A DNA stretch of 48,015 bases, from positions 1 to 48,015 of the forward strand of contig JAFGTC010000107.1 of NCBI GenBank assembly GCA_016934335.1. Reading direction: 5' to 3'. The notes beneath the pieces were generated by a model. That model was given only the letters and a program-made list of their open reading frames with translations. It did no database searches and had not been told where the DNA came from. Shown piece after piece: positions 40,942 to 48,015 of this stretch; the stretch's first letter is position 1, and each line of letters begins with the position of its first letter. The position numbers and the translations under genes were made by a program. The DNA comes from Candidatus Omnitrophota bacterium (GTDB lineage: Bacteria; Hinthialibacterota; Hinthialibacteria; Hinthialibacterales; Hinthialibacteraceae).

Positions 40942-43515
40942 TCACATCTCCATACCGGATTCTTCTATCAACGGAATCAACAAACCATCGTTTTTCTTTG
41001 TGAGCACGCCCAAACGAACGGACTGATCTATTCGAATCGAACAAGCATGCTTTTGCTCCAATATCTTCATGATTGAGTCGGCCTTGGTGTATTTTCCCCC
41101 TTGAACCGAACAAACGTAGGTAAGCCGAAAGCCTTGGCTCTGTAAAGGTTCAGCGCTTGCATCGATCAAGTTCAATTCTTGACAAACATCCGGCTTGTGC
41201 AAAGTCGCATGGAAATTTTTCACGAGATCTTCTGAATGCGGAGATGCATTCGCATCAATTTGATATTGATAGGCATGAACGCGCGCCGTGATCTTTTTTG
41301 TGCTGGCCGGAACAACATGAAGGGCGCTCATAACGATTCCTGGAGGGCAAAATCCCTGCAGATGCTTCAAGAGAGGACCGGCTTCATAGTTTTGGACGGT
41401 TGTTATTTCCATGCATTCGGCGCGGCTTTCGACGCCGACAGGAAGCGGGGCGGCGAAAATGATTTTTGGATGAGGGTGAAATCCCTCTGAAAAGGCGAGT
41501 TGCACGCCCGCCCGGCGAAAAATCGATTCAAAAAGCATCATCAGATCATGATGAGACGCAAAAATCATTCGATCAGTTTTATGAAAACGGATTGCATAGC
41601 GGAATAACTGCTTATTATCCTTGCTTTTATTGACTTCAGGTTTATGAGATAAGATTTCGTCTTCATTATGACCTTTGTTGCTTTTAGATGAATCTGCATC
41701 CTCCGCCGCATGAACAGTGACCACTTCTTCTCCATCGCATACGCGACAGACGCGGCACATTTCATTTCCGCAATGGCGGCTTTCTTTGTTGCGCAGCGTC
41801 TTTTCCCACTCGCGCCAAAGATAGCGCTTCTGAACACGAATGGAAATGACGTCCCAGGGAAGAAGATCGTCTTGTTCATAGGATCGCTGGGCATAGGCAG
41901 CGATTGATAGGCCGTTCGCAGCAAAGGATTCTTCCCAGCGATCATACGAAAAATGTTCGCTCCATTCGTCGAATCGAGCGCCGTTTTCATAGGCATGCCG
42001 GATCACGGAACAAATCCGAGCGTCTGCCCGTGAGAGCGCTCCCTCGACGAGGCTTAAATGAGGATCGTGCCAATTTACCTTGATGCCGGGCTGTTTCAAT
42101 TGAGAAGAAATGAAATCAATGCGCCGCTTCATCTCGTCCAGCGAGATCTGCCCATACCATTGATAAGCAGTGTGGGGTTTTGGAACAAACGGAGAGAGGC
42201 CGATGTGGATTTTGGTGCGTTTTTTTCCCGATTCGCGCAAAATGCGTTTTATGGCAAGCGCCATATCTACGATGCCTTGCAAATCTTCGTCCGTCTCCGT
42301 CGGCAGGCCGATCATGAAATAAAATTTCACCGTGTCTTGACCTGTCGTAACCGCCTCGCGAATCTTGGCGTATATTTCTGCGTCGTAAATCAGTTTATTG
42401 ATCGCCCACCGCAGCCGCTCCGTTCCGGCTTCGGGAGCGAATGTCATGCCGGCGCCGCGCACTTTCCCGATTTCCTGCGCAACGCGAGCCGGGAATCTGT
42501 CGATGCGCAGAGAGGGAAGCGATAAAGCGACTCGCTGCGAATAATATTTTTCAATCAACTCGCTGCATAGATCGGGCAGCCGGGTATAGTCGGCCGTAGA
42601 AAGAGACAGCAATCCAACTTCCCCGAATCCTGTATTCTTCAAACCTTCTTCGGCGTCGTTCATCAATCGTTTGGAAGAACGTTCGCGCACGGGGCGGTCG
42701 GTATAACCGGCCTGACAAAATCGACAGCCGCCCGGGCAGCCGCGCATAATTTCCAATGCTAATCGATGGTGGATAACTTTAGTATTTGGAAGGATTTGCT
42801 TTGTTGGATAATACGAATTCTCAAAATCGGAGACCAGCCTTTTTTCGACGATTTCCGAGATGCCTTCCACATTGGGACGACGCAAGACGCTTTCGCCCAA
42901 TCGATTTTGTTCTTCTTTATATAAAGAGGGGACGAAAACGCCGGGAATGCGACCGAGCGATTCGAGAATGGCTGCTCGGGATTCATGGGCTTCTCGCAGC
43001 CGGTCGAGGGTTTCGCATATTTCAAGAATGACGTCTTCTCCCTCGCCGATGACGAAAGCGTCGATAAATTCAGTCATCGGCATGGGATTATAACAGCAAG
43101 GGCCGCCTGCGATGACTAGTGGATCGTTTTCTGCGCGTTGATCGGCTTCAATGGAAATGCCGCCTAGTTCCAGCATGGCCAGAACATTGGTGTAAAGCAT
43201 CTCGTGCTGAATTGAAAATCCGAGAATGTGAAGTTCCTTTAACGGCGTTTCGCTCTCAATGGTGCGCAGCGGCGCATTCTCTTCGCGTAATTTCTCTTCC
43301 AAATCAGGCCAGGGAGCAAAAACTCGTTCGCACCATATATCCTGCTTTTCATTCAGCAGGCCGTACAATATTTGCAAGCCAAGATAAGACATGCCTACTT
43401 CGTAGACATCCGGATAGGCGATTGCCATGCGAATCCGGGCATCCGGCTTCTGCATAACCGCATTCCATTCGTTTCCAATATAGCGAACGGGCTTTTCGAC
43501 AAGGTTTAAATTCAT
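40942..43515 (-). CDS. Fused B12-binding-type radical SAM protein and DUF2344 protein (TIGR03960/TIGR03936)
   Basis: The protein is 857 residues. The N-terminal part resembles the B12-binding-type region (YPDVYEVGMSYLG, GFSIQHEM). The radical SAM motif is CPGGCRFCQAG near residue 290. The last 220 residues match the DUF2344/TIGR03936 domain (FRYAIRFHKTDRMIFASH, SEGFHPHPK). Often these are two genes, here one. A cysteine cluster CGNEMCRVCRVC links the two parts. ATG 43515 (MNLNLVEKP) is chosen; a TTG at 43584 adds 23 residues. The function is not established; it is often next to rng. There are 7 bases to the rng start. Confidence 0.88.
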   Translation of the reverse strand: MNLNLVEKPVRYIGNEWNAVMQKPDARIRMAIAYPDVYEVGMSYLGLQILYGLLNEKQDIWCERVFAPWPDLEEKLREENAPLRTIESETPLKELHILGFSIQHEMLYTNVLAMLELGGISIEADQRAENDPLVIAGGPCCYNPMPMTEFIDAFVIGEGEDVILEICETLDRLREAHESRAAILESLGRIPGVFVPSLYKEEQNRLGESVLRRPNVEGISEIVEKRLVSDFENSYYPTKQILPNTKVIHHRLALEIMRGCPGGCRFCQAGYTDRPVRERSSKRLMNDAEEGLKNTGFGEVGLLSLSTADYTRLPDLCSELIEKYYSQRVALSLPSLRIDRFPARVAQEIGKVRGAGMTFAPEAGTERLRWAINKLIYDAEIYAKIREAVTTGQDTVKFYFMIGLPTETDEDLQGIVDMALAIKRILRESGKKRTKIHIGLSPFVPKPHTAYQWYGQISLDEMKRRIDFISSQLKQPGIKVNWHDPHLSLVEGALSRADARICSVIRHAYENGARFDEWSEHFSYDRWEESFAANGLSIAAYAQRSYEQDDLLPWDVISIRVQKRYLWREWEKTLRNKESRHCGNEMCRVCRVCDGEEVVTVHAAEDADSSKSNKGHNEDEILSHKPEVNKSKDNKQLFRYAIRFHKTDRMIFASHHDLMMLFESIFRRAGVQLAFSEGFHPHPKIIFAAPLPVGVESRAECMEITTVQNYEAGPLLKHLQGFCPPGIVMSALHVVPASTKKITARVHAYQYQIDANASPHSEDLVKNFHATLHKPDVCQELNLIDASAEPLQSQGFRLTYVCSVQGGKYTKADSIMKILEQKHACSIRIDQSVRLGVLTKKNDGLLIPLIEESGMEM

Positions 43516-43749
43516 CTTGAGTATAAATTCGTTTCTAAGCGGCAGATGATTCTCGGGCGGTTCTCGATGCGGATCCAAAAACAAAATCCACGAAAAATTT
43601 CATATTTGGTCTTTGTTGATGAACATATCCACCCGATTTAATGGCTAGACCTAGAATCAGCCTGGGAACATTTAAGTGTAACGGATGATATTCTGCATAA
43701 AAGAGCTTACTTTCAGATGGCTTGTGAATCTAGATGTAAAGATTGTCTG

Positions 43750-44754
43750 TCAGCGATTCTCAGCGACGAAAGGCTGCTCAAATCCATTATTTCTGGCGAA
43801 TACGGCTTCTTTAGGAGCGTTGATCAAGGCGCCGTAGCGTTGAGGACGGCGGAACGCATTGCCCCATATCGTCTTTTGACGGTGGCGGCGGATTTGCTCC
43901 AAATCGAACGAGGCTAAAAAAATCTCTTCCTGCTCGCCGGCTTCTACGACTAATTCGCCTTCGGCGTTAAACGCAATAGAGTGGCCGTTATGCTGAGGAG
44001 CGGGATAATTTGTCATGGCGGCGGCCGTCGCGTTTTCGAATGCGCGCGTTTTGAATTGATCCAGGCGGCGCGAATCCAGCCCGCACGCGTTGGGCGTCAG
44101 GATTAACTCCGCTCCATTCAACATCAAGATTCTCGCGCTTTCGGGATTCTCTCGATCGAAGCAGATCATCGAACCGACATGGACCTTTCCCTTGGCGGTA
44201 TCGAGTTCGGCGACGGGGAAGTCGTCTCCGGGCGTGCAGCAGCACTCCATCGTCTTGAAGTCGCAGGTATGGACTTTCGCGTAAGTCAGAACGATGTTGC
44301 CGCGCCGGTCGATCAGAGAAATAGAGTTGCGCGGCGCGCCGTTCCATTTTTCTAAATACGTGACGCCGATCGCCATACTCAGCGTTTTGGCTAGATCCCG
44401 AAACGTGCGAATAAACGGACTGTCATGCCCGATCGCTTGAGCCTGCCAATCCTGAATGGCTTGCTTTGAAGTCCCCTCAAATCGAGTGTATCCGATATTC
44501 CAAATTTCCGGCATCAAAGCGATGTCTGCGCCCATTTCTGCGGCTTTCCGGCAAAAATGCACCCCCTTGTTCCTATTTTTTTCTTGATCGTTCCCATAAG
44601 AGAGCATCTGTAAAAGCGCCGTTTTCAGCAGAGGATTGGAAGGATTCTCGTCTTCAACCGCATGGGCGTTCGTTCCGCGCAGCAAACTCAGAGATGCAGC
44701 TCCGCTCGCTAATGTCGTTTGTTGAAGAAAACGTCGTCGGTTAGATTGTTTCAT
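43750..44754 (-). CDS. Tat-exported carbon-nitrogen hydrolase (nitrilase superfamily)
   Basis: The protein is 334 residues. A twin-arginine signal (NRRRFLQQ plus a hydrophobic stretch ending NAHA near residue 32) shows export after folding. The catalytic triad is visible as Glu83 (LMPEIWNIG), Lys160 (YAKVHTCDF) and Cys198 (SMICFDRE). It likely hydrolyses an amide or nitrile in the periplasm. The substrate is unknown. Three consecutive Cys (171-173, ECCCTPG) lie near the active site. No neighbour gives a clue. Confidence 0.9.
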   Translation of the reverse strand: MKQSNRRRFLQQTTLASGAASLSLLRGTNAHAVEDENPSNPLLKTALLQMLSYGNDQEKNRNKGVHFCRKAAEMGADIALMPEIWNIGYTRFEGTSKQAIQDWQAQAIGHDSPFIRTFRDLAKTLSMAIGVTYLEKWNGAPRNSISLIDRRGNIVLTYAKVHTCDFKTMECCCTPGDDFPVAELDTAKGKVHVGSMICFDRENPESARILMLNGAELILTPNACGLDSRRLDQFKTRAFENATAAAMTNYPAPQHNGHSIAFNAEGELVVEAGEQEEIFLASFDLEQIRRHRQKTIWGNAFRRPQRYGALINAPKEAVFARNNGFEQPFVAENR

Positions 44755-44800
44755 CGTCAGTCTCCCTAGATATCAAAAATTAAATCAGACATTAAAATGA

Positions 44801-44826
44801 AGGGCGCGGATTCTCACCCGCGCCCT
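44801..44826 (-). terminator. Terminator after the DUF4340 gene (minus strand)
   Basis: AGGGCGCGG (44801-44809) pairs with CCGCGCCCT (44818-44826) around an 8-base loop; on the minus strand a T-rich stretch (TTCATTTTAATG) follows. It ends the minus-strand gldG-like/DUF4340 transcript, separate from the nitrilase gene. Confidence 0.7.
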
Positions 44827-44857
44827 CGTTCTCTTCATAGTAAAGATATCATTCAGA

Positions 44858-46306
44858 TCATCCTTCCGTTTCGGATGAATCCTCCGTTTCAGATTCATCC
44901 AAAGGAAGAGGAGTCGGCGTTTCTGCCAGACTCACATCGCTCGCTTTACTTAAGACAGAATCAACATCTTCAATCTTAAGTTTGTATATTTCAAGCGGTT
45001 CCGTTCGAGCGCCGATATAGAATTGCGGATTGTCGCTCTTTTCTTTGACGAGTTCAATTATATCAATGGTTGAGGTTTTTTCCGCATCCTCCGTCTCGGC
45101 TGACGAATCCTGTTTGGCGAGTTCGATCACGATGTCGGGCTGTCCTAGACCGTATTCTTCCGTGGCGCCTTGAACAAATTCGGCGATTTCAAGATCAACC
45201 ATATCGCGTACTAAATTCGACAAGGACGAAAAATTGGCTTTCCCCGACTCAGGTTGTATGAGAAACCAATCGCCTGCATCCTTAGTGGCTTCGGCGATCA
45301 CCGAACCGCTCGAAACTAATTTCATAGAATTAATTTCCCACGAACGGAGATCTGTGATTTTTTTGCTGCGCAAAGAATCAATGTCTTTGGGAACTTTGTT
45401 GAAATCCTTGGGATCAACGCTGAAGACGTTTTTCTGACCCTCGCGCTTGGCGTACCAATGATCCATGGCGCTTGTTCCGCCGATCAGCAACGCCCGCGCG
45501 GCCCAGCTGGATTGGTTGTTTTTCTCGCCCGTCCAGAACACCAGTTTCGTAGCCGGATCGACCAATCCATAGGCTTCATAACTTTCAGGCGTTTCTTCGA
45601 TGAACTGCTTGATCTTTCCATTGCGAACATTGTTGATCAGATCACGAATTTGCGCTTCGTCGGCGCGCGCGAGAAGGGGCTGCGTAACCACCCACTCATT
45701 TTCTCCGCGCCGCTCCAGCGTCAGATCGGCGTCGCCGTGCGCAATTTCAACTTTTTGAACCTCGTCTGCTTCCATATCGACGATGGTTTTATCGCGAAAA
45801 TCGTACAGTTCCTTATCGGCGAGGTTGTAGATGCTGCTGTAAACGGTCAGCACGTCGCTGGTTCCTTCGATCAGGGCAAAATATTTGCCCGATGTCGGGG
45901 TTTCATTGCCGAAGAGAATCGTCGTCTTGGTCGCTCCATCGACGCCCGCCAGGCTTGCGGTGATCTTGGGGTCATCAAGACCGAACGGCTTCAGATCCTC
46001 CGCATTTTCCTGAATGACGCGCTGGTGTTTCCCGCTTGTGTAGGAATTAGCGATGCCGTCCCAGGCGCTTTTATCTCCATCGGCTTCAAAAGGTTGAACC
46101 AGCTTCCAGCGTTCTCCCTCCATCACCGCTTTGAAGGTTCCATCGCCTTTGACCAGGGTGATTTCTTTCACCTCGTCTTTACTGATGGAAAAAAGTTGTT
46201 TTTCTTTTTCTTCTTGTTCTTTTTGCTGCTCTGATCGTTCGCGGTCCCAATAAAAGAACGCTCCGATCAAAATAAGAACCAATAGAAGAATGAGATTTTT
46301 TTTCAT
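44858..46306 (-). CDS. DUF4340-type membrane-anchored protein
   Basis: The protein is 482 residues. It starts with one membrane helix (LILLLVLILIGAFFYW), then repeats of a beta-rich domain (GDGTFKAVMEGERWKLVQP, ERRGENEWVVTQP), which is the DUF4340 pattern. The soluble part faces the periplasm. DUF4340 genes accompany GldF/GldG-like ABC transporters, as here. ATG 46306 has GAGGAAG upstream; a TTG at 46324 adds six residues. Function unknown. Confidence 0.88.
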   Translation of the reverse strand: MKKNLILLLVLILIGAFFYWDRERSEQQKEQEEKEKQLFSISKDEVKEITLVKGDGTFKAVMEGERWKLVQPFEADGDKSAWDGIANSYTSGKHQRVIQENAEDLKPFGLDDPKITASLAGVDGATKTTILFGNETPTSGKYFALIEGTSDVLTVYSSIYNLADKELYDFRDKTIVDMEADEVQKVEIAHGDADLTLERRGENEWVVTQPLLARADEAQIRDLINNVRNGKIKQFIEETPESYEAYGLVDPATKLVFWTGEKNNQSSWAARALLIGGTSAMDHWYAKREGQKNVFSVDPKDFNKVPKDIDSLRSKKITDLRSWEINSMKLVSSGSVIAEATKDAGDWFLIQPESGKANFSSLSNLVRDMVDLEIAEFVQGATEEYGLGQPDIVIELAKQDSSAETEDAEKTSTIDIIELVKEKSDNPQFYIGARTEPLEIYKLKIEDVDSVLSKASDVSLAETPTPLPLDESETEDSSETEG

Positions 46307-46333
46307 GGTCACTTCCTCATTCAAGCGCTCTCG

Positions 46334-47944
46334 TTATCCGCGCAGCCGCCTTGTCAGGACGATGGCGGCGCCGATGATGGCGATGGTCAGCGGAAGAATC
46401 ACCAGCGATGTGTAGAAGACAAAGCGGGCTTTCACTTGGCTGATCATGACCGGCTGTCCGCTGTCGTCTTTGGGCCGGATAGAAATTAAATCTTCCTGCT
46501 TGGTCAGCCAGTTGACGGAGTTGATGAAGAGGTCGTAACTGTTATTGACCAGTTTGTTCGTCGCAAAGTCAGAATCGCCGAAAACCACCAGGCGCGTTTC
46601 AGGCTCCTCCTTCGCTTCCTCGCTGGAAGAGTCGGTGGAGGCGTCTTCAGTTGCGTCGGATACTTTTTCCTCAGCCGGCTTCGAAACGGCCGCCGCCAAG
46701 CCCATGGGGCCTTGCTCGTCGACGTTCATGTCGTTTTTGACTTGCTGCGTGGTTTTCAAGGCTTCAATGTCGCTCTCGCCCCAGGCGCTCTGACTTGTTT
46801 TGATAAAAGCCGCACCTTCGACGCCTTCCGGAAGATCCTCCGCCATCTTTACGCTTTGCGCGATGGGGAAGGGGATGGCCGGAACGCCGCCTTGAAACGC
46901 ATCCACGATGGGATGCGACTCGATGTCGCTGATCATGGGAGACAGGGCGTTTCCACCGCCGAACAGGCGCATCAGCGGATTGTTGTCGACGATATAGTTA
47001 TTGCCGAAAACAACGCCGTAGTCTTCATTCAAAAACGACTCCAAACCGGATTGATTTTCAGGATCGAGCATGACGGCCAGGCGCCCGCCGTATCGGAGAT
47101 AATTTTGCAGCGTCTGAATTTCAGTCTCGAAGAAGGGGCGCTTCGGTCCGGCGATGACCACGGCCACCGCGTCGGAAGGAATCTCCTCCACCGTCGCCAA
47201 CTGAATCTCTTTGACGAGGTATCCCTCTTCTTCCAGCAGTTTCTTCATGCCGCTCATGCCGTCCCGGTCGGTGTCTTCCGAGAAGGGATGTTCGTCATGG
47301 CCCGTCGTAAAATAAACAACCCGCCCGCCGCCTTTGACCAGTTTCATGATGGCGTTGGTGAGGTTGTTTTCATTCACCGGCGATACTTTTTCGTGCTGAT
47401 CTCCTTTGCGGACGTAAATGGCGCTCAAAGTGACCGGCGCCAGTTCCTGCACCTTGGTCGGGTTTTTATCCGGATCGATGACTTCCACTTCGATCTTGCT
47501 GGATTGATTCTGGTAAAGATCCATCAGATCTTTGGCTTTAACCGTTTCGTCCGGCGCATTGGGATTGATCAGATATTGCAGGAGCAATTCTTCTTCCAAC
47601 CCCTTCAACATTTGGATTGTCTGCGACGCCAGCGTGAATTTTTTGGCTTCGGTCAAGTCGAAGCGCGTGCTGTATTTCGATAGAATGATCTGCAGAAAGA
47701 CCATGATGGCCAGCACAATGATTACGCCGACCGCCATGTTGGCGCCTTCCATTGCCGTCCGGCCGGTTAATTTCACCGTCAAAAATCCCACGTTCATGAT
47801 GGCGTAGACCAGCGCGAGTATTCCGCCCAGCACCAGCGGCGTTACGGAATAAGGTGAAAACTGCGTCTGAATGGCCCATACCAACAAACCGATTGCGATT
47901 AAAATGATTCCTAAGATTCCAAGGGGTGTGTATTTTGATTGCAT
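46334..47944 (-). CDS. GldG-like ABC-transporter auxiliary protein
   Basis: The protein is 536 residues with membrane helices near residues 10-28, 36-56 and 65-90. A long periplasmic domain with a ThuA/GldG-like fold (YFTTGHDEHPF, VIAGPKRPFF, LDPENQSGLES) runs to about 490. A Ser/Glu/Ala-rich linker near 410-440 and a last helix close to the C-terminus complete it. It belongs to the Gldg family that works with an ABC-2 permease and ATPase. ATG 47944 follows GGAGAGGG; the ATG at 47959 is less likely. It lies 2 bases from the end of the permease gene. Confidence 0.85.
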   Translation of the reverse strand: MQSKYTPLGILGIILIAIGLLVWAIQTQFSPYSVTPLVLGGILALVYAIMNVGFLTVKLTGRTAMEGANMAVGVIIVLAIMVFLQIILSKYSTRFDLTEAKKFTLASQTIQMLKGLEEELLLQYLINPNAPDETVKAKDLMDLYQNQSSKIEVEVIDPDKNPTKVQELAPVTLSAIYVRKGDQHEKVSPVNENNLTNAIMKLVKGGGRVVYFTTGHDEHPFSEDTDRDGMSGMKKLLEEEGYLVKEIQLATVEEIPSDAVAVVIAGPKRPFFETEIQTLQNYLRYGGRLAVMLDPENQSGLESFLNEDYGVVFGNNYIVDNNPLMRLFGGGNALSPMISDIESHPIVDAFQGGVPAIPFPIAQSVKMAEDLPEGVEGAAFIKTSQSAWGESDIEALKTTQQVKNDMNVDEQGPMGLAAAVSKPAEEKVSDATEDASTDSSSEEAKEEPETRLVVFGDSDFATNKLVNNSYDLFINSVNWLTKQEDLISIRPKDDSGQPVMISQVKARFVFYTSLVILPLTIAIIGAAIVLTRRLRG

Positions 47945-47946
47945 AA

Positions 47947-48015
47947 TTACCCTCTCCATCGATTGGATTCCAACACGCGTAAACTAAAGAACAAGAAGAA
48001 AATGGTGAAGAGGAC
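47947..48015 (-). CDS. ABC-2 permease, C-terminal end (N-terminus outside window)
   Basis: The minus strand reads through 22 codons to TAA at 47949-47947. The tail (FLFFSLRVLESNRWRG) is hydrophobic then basic, as at the end of GldF-like ABC-2 permeases, whose last segment is often followed by ESxRWRG. It is translationally close to the GldG-like gene. Only the tail is visible, so the family is an inference from the tail and the neighbours. Confidence 0.65.
   Translation of the reverse strand, partial: VLFTIFFLFFSLRVLESNRWRG

Noticed and set aside
43717..43917. Cys-rich plus-strand open frame over the nitrilase gene
   Set aside because: It overlaps the 3' end of the well-supported minus-strand gene and reads as an antisense shadow.
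1..48015. tRNA, rRNA, CRISPR, insertion sequences, phage or integrase genes
   Set aside because: I looked for repeat arrays, inverted terminal repeats, and tRNA-like cloverleaf ends and saw none that I could support.

Overview
The window holds one long block of dissimilatory sulfur metabolism genes, about 32 kb on the + strand (about 633-33105), flanked on both sides by minus-strand genes (1-386 and 33164-48015). The sequence suggests a diderm, anaerobic, menaquinone-using bacterium that reduces sulfate or a related sulfur oxyanion. Evidence for this is reductive-type DsrAB followed by DsrD, a Qmo complex, a periplasmic triheme DsrJ, a Tat-type DsrO, and the futalosine menaquinone gene mqnE nearby. 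I cannot assign a phylum from the sequence alone. The genes do not look like a textbook Desulfovibrio locus, because the whole pathway is contiguous and a DsrL gene opens the dsr operon. A candidate phylum outside Desulfobacterota is plausible but is inference.

Layout. (1) 1-386 minus: start of a HEAT-repeat protein like the DVU0298 family, cut by the window edge. (2) 633-1817: sat, followed by a clear terminator. (3) 1891-2783: AT-rich regulatory region with a candidate promoter. (4) 2784-5140: aprB-aprA, then a strong hairpin terminator. (5) 5310-11391: a small zinc-ribbon protein, a YkgJ-type Cys-cluster protein, then qmoA-qmoB-qmoC. (6) 11425-20235: an accessory block with a YeiH-type putative sulfate exporter, a small membrane protein, a short DsrM-like cytochrome b, a PAS histidine kinase with Cys motifs, two stand-alone receivers, a DsrK-like iron-sulfur protein and a CoA-disulfide-reductase-like flavoprotein fused to rhodanese. 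(7) 20236-20854: AT-rich regulatory region with a good sigma-70 promoter and an inverted repeat. (8) 20855-27143: dsrL-dsrA-dsrB-dsrD-dsrN-dsrC. (9) 27408-33105: RsbRD_N-like protein, then dsrM-dsrK-dsrJ-dsrO-dsrP and a terminator. (10) 33164-48015 minus: housekeeping and envelope genes, namely a HAD hydrolase, mqnE, sigma-28 (fliA) with three small companions, murQ, RNase G, a fused TIGR03960/TIGR03936-type radical SAM protein, a Tat-exported nitrilase-family protein, and a DUF4340/GldG/ABC permease set.

How the genes work together. Sat activates sulfate to APS. AprBA reduces APS to sulfite with electrons from menaquinol through QmoABC. DsrAB reduces sulfite and loads the sulfur on the two C-terminal cysteines of DsrC. 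DsrMKJOP recycles the DsrC trisulfide with quinol-derived electrons. DsrL may add an NAD(P)H entry point, and DsrN amidates siroheme. The block between qmoC and dsrL looks like a second quinone-linked DsrMK-type module wired to a cysteine-bearing two-component system and a rhodanese flavoenzyme. It is the least explained part of the window and the best candidate for an undescribed system. I saw no tRNA, rRNA, CRISPR array, insertion sequence or phage gene.
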